Assembly (NCBI GenBank): GCA_023430065.1
Contig: JAEZCG010000097.1
Span: 1-15,349 of the forward strand
Reading direction: 5' to 3'
Source of the DNA: Pseudomonadota bacterium
GTDB taxonomy: Bacteria > Pseudomonadota > Gammaproteobacteria > Burkholderiales > SHXO01
Length of the DNA: 15,349 nucleotides
The notes under the pieces were generated by a model that saw only the letters and a list, made by a program, of their open reading frames with translations, was not told where the DNA came from and did no database searches. Every line of letters starts with the position of its first letter. Position 1 is the first letter of the stretch. A program made the position numbers and the translations under genes. Below are positions 6,027 through 14,148 of this stretch, piece after piece.

Positions 6027-8842
6027 ACAAATTTAAGCTACTGATCTCTGTCCTGCCTGGTGTTCGGCACCTGGTTGCGGTGACGTGGCCGTTCCTCGCC
6101 ATTGTCGTCCTGCTGGTCTGGCTCTTCAGCGAGAGCATGATCATCCTCGGATCCGCGCGCTCCTACTCAGAAGGTAACAGCAACTGGTCGAAGGAGCAGA
6201 AAGAGGCCGTTTTCCAGTTGATGCGCTACGCGGAAACACACGACGAGGCGGACTTCCACCGTTATCAGGCCGCGATCGCGGTCCCGCTCGCCTTCCAGCG
6301 CTTTCGCATGGAGCTGCAGAAACCGGATCCCGACATGGCCATCGTGCACAAGGCGTTGCGCGATGGCTTGACACATCCGGATGACGTGGAATCGGGCATC
6401 ACGTTCTTCCGGCGCTTCCACCGCATGCCCCCGATGTCGGAGGTGATCAAGGTCTGGGAGCGCGGCGATGTCCTGATCGCCCAGCTCATGGCCACCGCGG
6501 ACGAACTCCATGCAGCGATCGAAGGAGGCGATGCCACCCCCGAACAGCTGAATGCCATTCGAGACCGAATGCTGAGCATCAACGCGCAGCTGACGCCGAT
6601 GTCGCAGGAATTCACCAGAAGTCTCGGAGCCGCCTCCCGGCAAACGCAAATCGTCCTATTGGTGTCGATGTTCTCGGTGGCGGCCCTGCTACTCCCGATC
6701 GGTATCTACTTGACCCACCGCACGCTGCGACGTGGCCGCATGATCGAGGACGCGCTGAAAATGAGCGAAGAACGCTTCGACCTTGCGGTAACGGGAAGCA
6801 GTGACGGACTATGGGACTGGAAGATTCTCGCCGACGAACTCTACTACTCGCCCCGTTTCGCGGAGTTGCTGGGGTACGACAGCCAGCCGATCGCGCCGAG
6901 CATGCAGGCGATCTACGATCTGATGCGTGAAAGGGATCGGTTGGTAGTGAAGGATGCGATCGCTCACCATCTGCGTGATGACACCCATTTCGACGTGGAA
7001 GTGCCGATGTGTACGAAGGGTGGTGTCTATCGATGGTTTCGTCTGCGTGGTCAGTGCGTACGCGACGAGAGCGGAGTCGCCGTACGCATGGCCGGCGCCT
7101 TGACCGATATCACGGACAAGCAGCGCGCAGCAGCCGAATTGTTCGCTGAAAAGGAACGCGCGCAAGTTACTCTCGCTTCGATTGCCGATGGCGTGATCAC
7201 GACGGATACCGAGGGTTGGGTCGAGTACCTGAATCCGGTTGCAGAACGGCTGACCGGATGGAAGACGCAGGACGCAAGGGGTCTGCCGATCCAGGCGTTG
7301 TTCCGGCTGGTGCACGAAACCCAGCACCGCCAAGCCGTCAATCCGATCGAAATCGTGCTGAAGGAGCATCGAACGGTCGAGGCATCTGGAAACGTCCTCC
7401 TGCAACGGAACGACGGCGTCGAGATTCCCATCGTGCATTCCGCCGCACCGATTCGCGGCCGCTCGGATGCGCTGTTGGGTGTGGTGCTGATCCTGCACGA
7501 CGTCAGTCGCGAGCGTCAGTACGCGGCGCGATTGTCATATCAGGCCAGTCACGATTCGCTCACGGGTTTGATCAATCGCGGCGAATTCGAACGCCGGCTG
7601 GAACTAGCGCTGCAAAGCGCAGCGGAGATCGGACGGCACCATAGTGTCATGTATCTCGACCTCGACCAGTTCAAGGTCGTGAACGACACCTGCGGCCATG
7701 CTGCCGGAGATCAGCTGATGCGACAGGTGAGTGCGCTGCTGATGGCCGATCTGCGCGAGGGCGACACACTCGGCCGCCTGGGCGGTGACGAGTTCGGGGT
7801 GCTGCTGGAAAACTGTGCGCCCGATGCCGCCCTCAGGATCGCCGACAAACTGCGTCAGACGATCGCGGAGTTCCATTTCGCGTGGGTCCACCTGCGCTTC
7901 AGCATCAGCGTGAGCATCGGCCTGGTGAATGTCGACGATGGGTTGTTCACCTTGGCCGAAGTGCTCAGGGCGGCCGACACCGCGTGTTACATGGCTAAGG
8001 AGAAGGGCAGGAACCGAGTGCAGGTCTACCACCCGGAGGATAGCGAACTCACCGTGAGGCAGGGTGAGATGGAGTGGGTGGCGCGCATCCAGAGAGCGCT
8101 GGACGAGGATAGGTTCTTGCTCTATTCGCAGGACATCGAGCCGGTCAGCGGTGGTGCCGCTTCCGGCGTGCATTGCGAACTCCTGGTGCGTATGGTCGAC
8201 GAGAGCGGAAAGCTGGTGCCGCCGATGGCATTCATACCCGCCGCTGAACGCTACAATCTCATGCCGGCCGTGGACCGTTGGGTGATCCGCAAAGCCCTCG
8301 CCACGTTACAGCGACTGCGGTTCGAGCAACCGGACACTCCCATCGAGCTGTGTGCAATCAACTTGTCCGGCGCGTCGATTGGCGACGACAGGTTTCTCGA
8401 GTTCGTGCACGAGCAGCTCGAGGCGTTTGACGTGCCGCCTCAGTGCATCTGCTTTGAGATCACCGAGACTGCCGCGATTGCCAATCTCGCGAAAGCGCAG
8501 AGGTTCATCGAAGAGTTCCGCGCGCTCGGCTGCAGGTTCTCGCTAGACGACTTTGGCGCCGGCATGTCTTCGTTTGCCTACCTGAAGCACCTCCCGGTCG
8601 ATTTTCTCAAGATCGACGGCGGCTTCGTGAAGGACATGGCAGACGATCCCATCGATCGCGCGATGGTGGAGGCGATCAACAACGTTGGCCATGTCATGGG
8701 CAAGCGCACCATTGCCGAGTTCGTCGACAATGACCGGGTGGTGGTCGCGTTGCGCCAGATCGGAGTCGACTATGCGCAAGGCTACGGCGTAGCTAAGCCC
8801 AAACCGTTCGCTCCCATTGTCGCAGCGGTTCAGATCGCATAG
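6023..8842 (+). CDS. Membrane PAS-PAS-GGDEF-EAL protein (cyclic-di-GMP synthesis/breakdown)
   Basis: 939 residues. In order: membrane helix (about 17-42), a helical periplasmic sensor region (43-207), a second membrane helix (208-231), PAS 1 with PAC (about 245-366), PAS 2 (about 375-496), GGDEF (about 500-668) and EAL (about 682-935). The diguanylate cyclase signature GGDEF (587-591) is intact, and the inhibitory I-site RxxD (R578, D581) lies five residues before it. In the phosphodiesterase domain the signature reads ELL (E719-L721) instead of EAL, but N780, E812/E815, D842-D843, K863, E899 and Q919 keep the catalytic set. Both activities are therefore plausible; family experience says one usually dominates. 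No HAMP domain is visible. An in-frame TGA at 6017-6019 fixes the start at ATG 6023, which has little ribosome binding site of its own and overlaps the stop of a mini-ORF. Confidence 0.95.
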   Translation: MNKFKLLISVLPGVRHLVAVTWPFLAIVVLLVWLFSESMIILGSARSYSEGNSNWSKEQKEAVFQLMRYAETHDEADFHRYQAAIAVPLAFQRFRMELQKPDPDMAIVHKALRDGLTHPDDVESGITFFRRFHRMPPMSEVIKVWERGDVLIAQLMATADELHAAIEGGDATPEQLNAIRDRMLSINAQLTPMSQEFTRSLGAASRQTQIVLLVSMFSVAALLLPIGIYLTHRTLRRGRMIEDALKMSEERFDLAVTGSSDGLWDWKILADELYYSPRFAELLGYDSQPIAPSMQAIYDLMRERDRLVVKDAIAHHLRDDTHFDVEVPMCTKGGVYRWFRLRGQCVRDESGVAVRMAGALTDITDKQRAAAELFAEKERAQVTLASIADGVITTDTEGWVEYLNPVAERLTGWKTQDARGLPIQALFRLVHETQHRQAVNPIEIVLKEHRTVEASGNVLLQRNDGVEIPIVHSAAPIRGRSDALLGVVLILHDVSRERQYAARLSYQASHDSLTGLINRGEFERRLELALQSAAEIGRHHSVMYLDLDQFKVVNDTCGHAAGDQLMRQVSALLMADLREGDTLGRLGGDEFGVLLENCAPDAALRIADKLRQTIAEFHFAWVHLRFSISVSIGLVNVDDGLFTLAEVLRAADTACYMAKEKGRNRVQVYHPEDSELTVRQGEMEWVARIQRALDEDRFLLYSQDIEPVSGGAASGVHCELLVRMVDESGKLVPPMAFIPAAERYNLMPAVDRWVIRKALATLQRLRFEQPDTPIELCAINLSGASIGDDRFLEFVHEQLEAFDVPPQCICFEITETAAIANLAKAQRFIEEFRALGCRFSLDDFGAGMSSFAYLKHLPVDFLKIDGGFVKDMADDPIDRAMVEAINNVGHVMGKRTIAEFVDNDRVVVALRQIGVDYAQGYGVAKPKPFAPIVAAVQIA

Positions 8843-8891
8843 CCCGGAATATCTGTCGGTTTGTGAGGTTTGGGTCAAATGCCCTCCTTAG

Positions 8892-8919
8892 CGTGCGGTT
8901 CGCGAGGCGCGACCGCACG
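8892..8919 (+). terminator. Strong hairpin after the GGDEF-EAL gene
   Basis: CGTGCGGT (8892-8899) pairs perfectly with ACCGCACG (8912-8919), and an inner CGCG/CGCG pair (8901-8904, 8908-8911) extends the stem past one bulged T. It lies 50 bases after the stop. Only a weak T-run follows, so it may stabilise the RNA end rather than terminate alone. Confidence 0.4.
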
Positions 8920-8972
8920 TTCGACCTCTGTAGCTCCCACGCCACCAGCGGCCGATTTTGGGGAGATCGGAC

Positions 8973-9005
8973 TTGCTAATCAAGGTCGAATGCTCCTAGA
9001 CTAGG
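8973..9005 (+). promoter_or_regulatory. Possible promoter with small dyad ahead of the diiron oxidase gene
   Basis: TTGCTA (8973-8978) and TAGACT (8997-9002) have 18-base spacing, each matching the σ70 consensus at 4 of 6 bases. The −10 lies inside the dyad CCTAG-A-CTAGG (8995-9005). The match is only moderate. A leader of about 130 bases would follow. Confidence 0.3.
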
Positions 9006-9137
9006 TCGCTGACATCAGTATGCGGATCGGCTGGCTTGGAGTTCAGTCACAGCCCGGATCGCTTGGGGGACGGCGTAAGCGGTGAATTGAGGTCGCAGGC
9101 GCGCCGAAAGGGCATTAGAACAAGGGGGCGAGAACAA

Positions 9138-9983
9138 ATGGGGTCGATGTACGAGATATCTTCCCACCCAGCCTGGGTGAACACGATGCAGACTTTCCTA
9201 AAGCCCTATTGGGATGGGCTTCTCCAAGGAGAGTTTGCCGAGTCCGCGGCACACACGCGGCTGAGTGTCGACGAACTGCGTGGCTGGATACTCCACATGT
9301 ATCCTTTCATCCACACCTTTCCGAAGTTCCTCGCGGAAGCGCTCATCAAAGTGGAAGACGACGAGTCGCGCGCCTTCCTGATCGACAATATCCGAGTGGA
9401 GAAGACGCACGCTCAGCACTGGCTGTGGATGGCCGACGGGTTCGGCGTACCGCGTCAGATGCTGCTCGACCTCGCCACCGGAGATCAGCCCGTGTTGAGA
9501 GACGTGCAGTCGCTCACGGACTGGCTGTGGTACATCAATACCAAGGGCAGCCTCGCGGAAGCGGTTGCGGCGACCAGCTTCGCGATCGAGGGGGTCACAG
9601 GGGATTTGACGCGCAAGACGCTCAACGGCTTCTTGGCGTACGGCGATTTTCCCGGCGTGGTGATGGACCAGCGCGCCTCGCGCTGGATGCGGTCCCACGC
9701 TCGCTACGACGACGAACATCCGAAGATTGCTCTGGAAGTGATCAAGCGTTACGCCACCAACGAGCGGCTCCAGCAGAGGGCCATGCTTGCTGCGAAGCGC
9801 AGCCTCCAGCTTCTGGACCTCGCGATGACCACCTCCTATCGCGCCTATTCGAAAGCGTTGCCCTCCGCCGAAACGATCGCGGAGCAGCGGGTTGCCGATC
9901 GGCGTAGGACTGCGCAGGCGATCGCATTTCCTGAGCGCCGTTTCGGCGAGCGTCGCGGCAAGATGGTCGCATCCATACTGTAG
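9138..9983 (+). CDS. Heme-oxygenase-like diiron oxidase (TenA/PqqC-fold iron-containing redox enzyme)
   Basis: 281 residues, all-helical. The iron-ligand pattern of heme-oxygenase-like diiron oxidases (UndA, BesC and CADD relatives) is present: E88-x2-H91, then E151 (FAIEGVTGD), then H187-x3-D191-x2-H194 (HARYDDEH). Such enzymes activate O2 for oxidative C-C or C-N bond cleavage, desaturation or N-oxidation on fatty acids, amino acids or similar small molecules; the substrate here is unknown. Start: AAGGGGGCGAG lies before the ATG at 9138; a TTG at 9036 would add 34 residues of non-family-like sequence. Odd: after the catalytic core the protein ends in an arginine-rich tail, DRR (254-256) then AFPERRFGERRG (263-274), which recurs at the end of the neighbouring P450. 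The two genes lie 61 bases apart and share a strand, so they are probably co-transcribed. Confidence 0.85.
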   Translation: MGSMYEISSHPAWVNTMQTFLKPYWDGLLQGEFAESAAHTRLSVDELRGWILHMYPFIHTFPKFLAEALIKVEDDESRAFLIDNIRVEKTHAQHWLWMADGFGVPRQMLLDLATGDQPVLRDVQSLTDWLWYINTKGSLAEAVAATSFAIEGVTGDLTRKTLNGFLAYGDFPGVVMDQRASRWMRSHARYDDEHPKIALEVIKRYATNERLQQRAMLAAKRSLQLLDLAMTTSYRAYSKALPSAETIAEQRVADRRRTAQAIAFPERRFGERRGKMVASIL

Positions 9984-9996
9984 CCAGTCCCCAGGC

Positions 9997-10013
9997 GTCG
10001 CGCGAACCGCGAC
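9997..10013 (+). terminator. Small GC-rich hairpin in the gap before the P450 gene (possible attenuator)
   Basis: GTCGCG (9997-10002) pairs with CGCGAC (10008-10013) around CGAAC, followed by the T-rich ATTTCTCTT. The stem of six pairs makes it weak. Its right arm lies in a 16-base repeat whose second copy covers the P450 start. Confidence 0.3.
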
Positions 10014-10062
10014 ATTTCTCTTCTGGCGCAAAGCATCCTGCTGCATGAACCGCGACATTTCT
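10004..10062 (+). repeat. 16-base direct repeat pair around the P450 start codon
   Basis: GAACCGCGACATTTCT occurs at 10004-10019 and again at 10047-10062, 43 bases apart and identical. The second copy begins at the G of the P450 ATG and encodes its first residues; the first lies in the noncoding gap in a different frame. Confidence 0.9.
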
Positions 10063-11616
10063 GTGGACGATCCGCGCTCGCGTGTCGGGCCGTCCCGCAA
10101 GTTGGAGGAACTGCCCGGACCCAATGGAATCCCGCTGCTGGGCAATGCCTTGCAGATGAAGCCCAGGGAATGCCATCGGATCTGGGGCGAGTGGGCCGAG
10201 CAGTACGGAAAGCTGTTCGTCTTCAAACTCGGTACGACCAAGGTCTTGTGCGTGGCCGATGCGGAGCTGATCCAGCGCGTGCTGCGCGATCGGCCGGACC
10301 GCCTGCGCCGATGGCGCAAGATGGAAGAAATCGCGGTCGAGATCGAGGCCAACGGGCTGTTCACCGCTGAGGGGACCCGCTGGCGTCGCGAGCGCAAGTT
10401 CGTGATGCACGCGCTCAACGCCGCCCACATTCGCGAGTTCGTGCCGCGCCTCGAGCAGGTCATCGGACGGCTGCGTCGAAAGTGGTGGCGGGCTGCTCTG
10501 GCCGGTGCCAGCGTCGACGTGCATTCCGACCTGATGCGAATGACTGTTGACGTGACGACCGGGCTTGCGTTCGGACGCGATCTCAATACGATCGACGAGC
10601 AGGTCGATCCGATACAGGTGCACCTCGATAAGCTCTTTCCGGCGATTGCGCGGCGTCAAACCGCGCTCTTTCCTTATTGGCGCTACATCCGGCTACCCGC
10701 CGATCGTGAACTGGATGCTGCGATTGCCGAGGTAAGTCGCGTACTTCATGAACTGATCGGCGATGCGCGCGCGCGCCTCTCGTCTGCCCCGGGCGCGCGG
10801 CCCACCAACCTTGTCGAGGCGCTCGTTGCCGCCCAGCTTCAGGACGAGGGCTCCTTCACAGATGGCGAGATTGCCAACAATCTCATGACTGTCCTCCTGG
10901 CCGGGGAGGACACGACGGCCAACAGCCTGTCCTACTTGGTCCATTTCCTCATGGAGCATCCGCTCGTGCAGGCGCGCGTGCAGGAGGAGGTGGACAGCGT
11001 CATGGGGGTCGCGGAGCGCTCCTGGCAGGATCCGTCCCTGGCGGATCGACTTCGCTACATCGAGGCCGTGGCGAATGAAACCATGCGTTGCAAGCCGGTC
11101 GGTGCCCACCTTTTTCTGGAGCCCAATGAAGACATCCACGTGGGTGACGTATTCGTGCCGCGTGGAACGCCGATACTCGTCATGAACGGCCACGTTGGAT
11201 CTTATGAACAGCACTTCAGCAAGGCGGCCGAGTTCTTGCCCGAACGTTGGCTCGAAGCGGCGGAGTCACAAAGCTGCCCGGTGCACGACATGAAGGCGTT
11301 CATGCCCTTCGGGTCCGGTCCCCGGTTCTGTCCGGGTCGTCAACTTGCCATGCTGCAGATCAAGATGTTCGTGGCCATGCTCTGCCGCGACTTCCAAGTG
11401 GTGCATCCGGCCGACGCCGAGCCACTGGAGGACATCTACAACTTTACCGTCGGCCCGGTCAACGTTCGTGCGCTACTCGTTCCGCGCCGCTCGATACGGC
11501 CGGGTATCGACATCGAGCTCCGTGCAGGCGATCGACGCAAGGTGTCCCTCCCCTTGGCCTTTCCAGAGCGACGTCGGGGAGAGCGCCGGGGGCAAGCGGC
11601 AACAGCCGTCGAGTGA
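10045..11616 (+). CDS. Cytochrome P450 monooxygenase
   Basis: 523 residues. All core P450 motifs are present: the proline-rich LPGPNGIPLLGN (23-34), the I-helix oxygen-activation motif AGEDTT (286-291), ExxR (E345-R348), FLPERW (397-402) and the heme loop FGSGPRFCPG (422-431) with ligand C429. There is no membrane anchor, so it is soluble; it needs outside electron donors, and none is encoded nearby. The substrate cannot be read from sequence. The P450 core ends near residue 485; the rest is an extra tail with DRR (496-498) and AFPERRRGERRG (505-516), matching the diiron oxidase tail. The frame stays open upstream to about 9892 but overlaps the oxidase gene, and its translation is not P450-like, so the ATG at 10045 is chosen. 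No Shine-Dalgarno sequence is visible there. Confidence 0.95.
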   Translation: MNRDISVDDPRSRVGPSRKLEELPGPNGIPLLGNALQMKPRECHRIWGEWAEQYGKLFVFKLGTTKVLCVADAELIQRVLRDRPDRLRRWRKMEEIAVEIEANGLFTAEGTRWRRERKFVMHALNAAHIREFVPRLEQVIGRLRRKWWRAALAGASVDVHSDLMRMTVDVTTGLAFGRDLNTIDEQVDPIQVHLDKLFPAIARRQTALFPYWRYIRLPADRELDAAIAEVSRVLHELIGDARARLSSAPGARPTNLVEALVAAQLQDEGSFTDGEIANNLMTVLLAGEDTTANSLSYLVHFLMEHPLVQARVQEEVDSVMGVAERSWQDPSLADRLRYIEAVANETMRCKPVGAHLFLEPNEDIHVGDVFVPRGTPILVMNGHVGSYEQHFSKAAEFLPERWLEAAESQSCPVHDMKAFMPFGSGPRFCPGRQLAMLQIKMFVAMLCRDFQVVHPADAEPLEDIYNFTVGPVNVRALLVPRRSIRPGIDIELRAGDRRKVSLPLAFPERRRGERRGQAATAVE

Positions 11617-11625
11617 ACTGGCTAG

Positions 11626-11661
11626 AACGAAAACGCCCCGCTCATGCGGGGCGTTTTCGTT
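11626..11661. terminator. Strong bidirectional intrinsic terminator
   Basis: AACGAAAACGCCCCGC (11626-11641) pairs without mismatch to GCGGGGCGTTTTCGTT (11646-11661) around the loop TCAT. The A-rich left and T-rich right sides let it work on both strands. It separates the P450 gene from the convergent pyrophosphatase gene, 9 bases after the P450 stop and 21 bases beyond the hppA stop. Confidence 0.95.
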
Positions 11662-11682
11662 GGTGCCGCAGACCTTGTGTGC

Positions 11683-14148
11683 CTACTGGACCAGGCTCAC
11701 CTCGACCCGCCGTGCTTCGGCATCGGATCCACTGCCGGTGACCGTCTCCGGTTTCTCCATGTCGATGCGATCTTCCGCAACGCCCGCACCGACGAGCGCA
11801 TCGCGCACCGCAAAGGCCCGAGCCTTGGCCAGTTCCTCGTTCTGGACGGGGTCGCCGCTCGCGTCGGTGAATCCCGAGATCTGCAGCCTCGCGGCACTGT
11901 CGGTCCGCACAGCTTCCACCATCCCGGCAAGCTGGGCGGCGGCATCCGACGGTAGGCTGCTCTGCCCGATCTCGAACAGGATGGCCACGGGCGGAATGGA
12001 GGCAACCGGTGCGTGCGCCACGGCAGGCGCCTCGGCAATCGCCGCCTCGGACGTCGCCTGCGGCGCGGCGGTGGCGTACACCCCGGCCAGCACCGGAACG
12101 ATCAGCAGTGCGACGAGGTTGATGATCTTGATCAGGGGGTTGACCGCGGGCCCCGCCGTGTCCTTGTAGGGATCGCCGACGGTATAGCCGGTCACCGCCG
12201 CCTTGTGGGCGTCGGAACCCTTGCCTCCGTGGTGACCTTCCTCGATGTACTTCTTCGCGTTGTCCCATGCACCGCCACCGGTCGTCATGGAGATGGCGAC
12301 GAACAGACCGGTGACGATCGTTCCCATCAGCAGGCCGCCGAGCGCTGCGGGTCCGAGGATCAGGCCGACCAGGATCGGCACGATCACCGGCAGCAGTGAC
12401 GGAATCATCATTTCCTTGATCGCCGCGGTGGTCAGCATGTCGACGGCGCGGCCATACTCGGGCTTGGCCTTGCCTTCCATGATGCCCTTGATGTCGCGGA
12501 ACTGCCGGCGCACTTCCTCCACGACCGCGCCGGCTGCACGACCGACGGCTTCCATCGCCATGGCGCCGAACAGGAAGGGAATCAGTCCGCCGATGAACAG
12601 GCCGATGATCACGTTCGGGTCGGACAGGTCGAAGCTGGCCGCGATGCCGGCGCCCTTGAGAGCGGCGGTGTAATCCGCGAACAGCACCAGCGCAGCCAGG
12701 CCGGCCGATCCGATGGCGTAACCCTTGGTCACCGCCTTGGTGGTGTTGCCTACGGCATCGAGGGGGTCGGTGACGTTGCGTACCGACTTCGGCATTTCCG
12801 CCATCTCCGCGATGCCGCCGGCGTTGTCGGTGATCGGTCCGTAGGCATCCAGCGCCACGATGATGCCGGCCATGGACAGCATGGCCGTGGCGGCGATGGC
12901 GATGCCGTACAGGCCGGTCACGCCGCCGCCTGTCACCCAGTACGACGCGAGAATCGCCACGCACACGGCCAGTACGGGCAGCGCACACGCCTTCATCGAC
13001 ACTGCGATCCCGGCAATGATGTTGGTCGCATGACCGGTGGTCGATGCCTGCGCCACGTACTTCACCGGCTTGAAGTCGGTGCCGGTGTAGTACTCGGTGA
13101 TCCACATCAGGGCGCCGGTGAGGAGGATGCCGATTGCCGAGGCCATCCACAGCTTCATCGGGGTCACCTCGCCGCCCGTCACGTCGGCCACGCCGCCCAT
13201 CAGCCAGGTGGTGATCGGGTAGAACGCGATCAGGGACAGCACGCCCGCCACGATGACACCGCGGTAGAGTGCATTCATGATCTTGCCGCCTTCCCTCGCC
13301 TTGACGAAGTAGCAGCCGATGATCGAGGCGATGATGGAGGCGCCGCCGAGGGCAAGCGGGTAGAGGATTGCCATGTCGCCGAAGTTCGCGAAGGCCAGCG
13401 CACCGACCAGCATGGTCGCAACCACCGTCACGGCGTAGGTCTCGAACAGGTCGGCCGCCATGCCGGCGCAGTCGCCGACGTTGTCGCCCACGTTATCGGC
13501 GATCACCGCCGGATTGCGGGGATCGTCCTCGGGGATGCCGGCCTCGACCTTGCCGACCAGATCTGCGCCCACGTCGGCGCCTTTGGTGAAGATGCCGCCG
13601 CCCAGACGGGCGAAGATGGAAATCAAGGAAGAGCCGAAGGCCAGCCCGATCATCGGGTGCAGGAGGTGGCGCATGTCGCTGGTGTCGCCGCTGAAGTTCA
13701 CCAACAAGGCGTAGAAGCCCGCGACGCCCAGCAGACCAAGTCCCACGACCAGCATTCCCGTGATGGCACCGCCGCGGAATGCGACGTCCAAGGCGGCGCT
13801 CAGGCCCTGCGTGGCAGCCTGCGCAGTGCGCACGTTGGAACGCACCGAGATGTTCATTCCGATGTAACCGGCTGCACCCGAGAGGATCGCCCCGATCAGG
13901 AATCCGATGGCCGTCGGCCAGCCGAGCCCGGGCACCAGGCCGATGATGATGAACAGCACCACGCCGACCAGGCCGATCGTCCGGTACTGCCTGTTCAGGT
14001 AGGCCTGTGCGCCCTGCTGGATGGCCGCGGCGATTTCCTGCATGCGCGGGTTGCCGGCGGGCTTGCCCAGGACCCAGCCAATCGATATCACGCCGTAGAC
14101 GACTGCCAGGATCGCGCAGGCGAGCGCGAAGATCAGTGCGGCTGACAT
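11683..14148 (-). CDS. hppA: K+-independent H+-translocating membrane pyrophosphatase fused to an OmpA-like domain
   Basis: 821 residues, against roughly 660-720 for ordinary HppA. The core (1 to about 690) has the many membrane helices of M-PPases and their catalytic loops: [12 protein letters not shown] (189-200), [19 protein letters not shown] (218-236), [10 protein letters not shown] (441-450), [12 protein letters not shown] (627-638) and [14 protein letters not shown] (658-671). It hydrolyses pyrophosphate and pumps H+ out of the cytoplasm. [10 protein letters not shown] (467-476) has Lys471 and Thr474, the pair that marks K+-independent H+-pumps. After an Ala/Pro-rich linker (692-720) comes an extra domain, 721-821, resembling OmpA C-terminal domains ([41 protein letters not shown]), here with F760 where GHTD has His and A812 where NRRVE has Asn. 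The start has AGGGGG five bases upstream. It is convergent with the P450 gene. Confidence 0.95.
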   Translation of the reverse strand: MSAALIFALACAILAVVYGVISIGWVLGKPAGNPRMQEIAAAIQQGAQAYLNRQYRTIGLVGVVLFIIIGLVPGLGWPTAIGFLIGAILSGAAGYIGMNISVRSNVRTAQAATQGLSAALDVAFRGGAITGMLVVGLGLLGVAGFYALLVNFSGDTSDMRHLLHPMIGLAFGSSLISIFARLGGGIFTKGADVGADLVGKVEAGIPEDDPRNPAVIADNVGDNVGDCAGMAADLFETYAVTVVATMLVGALAFANFGDMAILYPLALGGASIIASIIGCYFVKAREGGKIMNALYRGVIVAGVLSLIAFYPITTWLMGGVADVTGGEVTPMKLWMASAIGILLTGALMWITEYYTGTDFKPVKYVAQASTTGHATNIIAGIAVSMKACALPVLAVCVAILASYWVTGGGVTGLYGIAIAATAMLSMAGIIVALDAYGPITDNAGGIAEMAEMPKSVRNVTDPLDAVGNTTKAVTKGYAIGSAGLAALVLFADYTAALKGAGIAASFDLSDPNVIIGLFIGGLIPFLFGAMAMEAVGRAAGAVVEEVRRQFRDIKGIMEGKAKPEYGRAVDMLTTAAIKEMMIPSLLPVIVPILVGLILGPAALGGLLMGTIVTGLFVAISMTTGGGAWDNAKKYIEEGHHGGKGSDAHKAAVTGYTVGDPYKDTAGPAVNPLIKIINLVALLIVPVLAGVYATAAPQATSEAAIAEAPAVAHAPVASIPPVAILFEIGQSSLPSDAAAQLAGMVEAVRTDSAARLQISGFTDASGDPVQNEELAKARAFAVRDALVGAGVAEDRIDMEKPETVTGSGSDAEARRVEVSLVQ

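Noticed and set aside
9892..10044. Upstream extension of the P450 frame
   Set aside because: It overlaps the end of the diiron oxidase gene and its translation is unlike P450 N-termini.
9198..10586. Long minus-strand open frame (462 codons) across the diiron oxidase and P450 genes
   Set aside because: It is antisense to two well-supported enzymes, with an Arg/Ser/Pro-rich translation and no recognisable motifs.
11642..13150. Second minus-strand frame of 502 codons inside hppA
   Set aside because: It is an out-of-frame shadow rich in Arg, Gly and His; the correct frame has full M-PPase motifs.
13030..14145. Plus-strand open frame of 371 codons opposite hppA
   Set aside because: It is His/Asp/Arg-rich shadow sequence without a domain or ribosome binding site.
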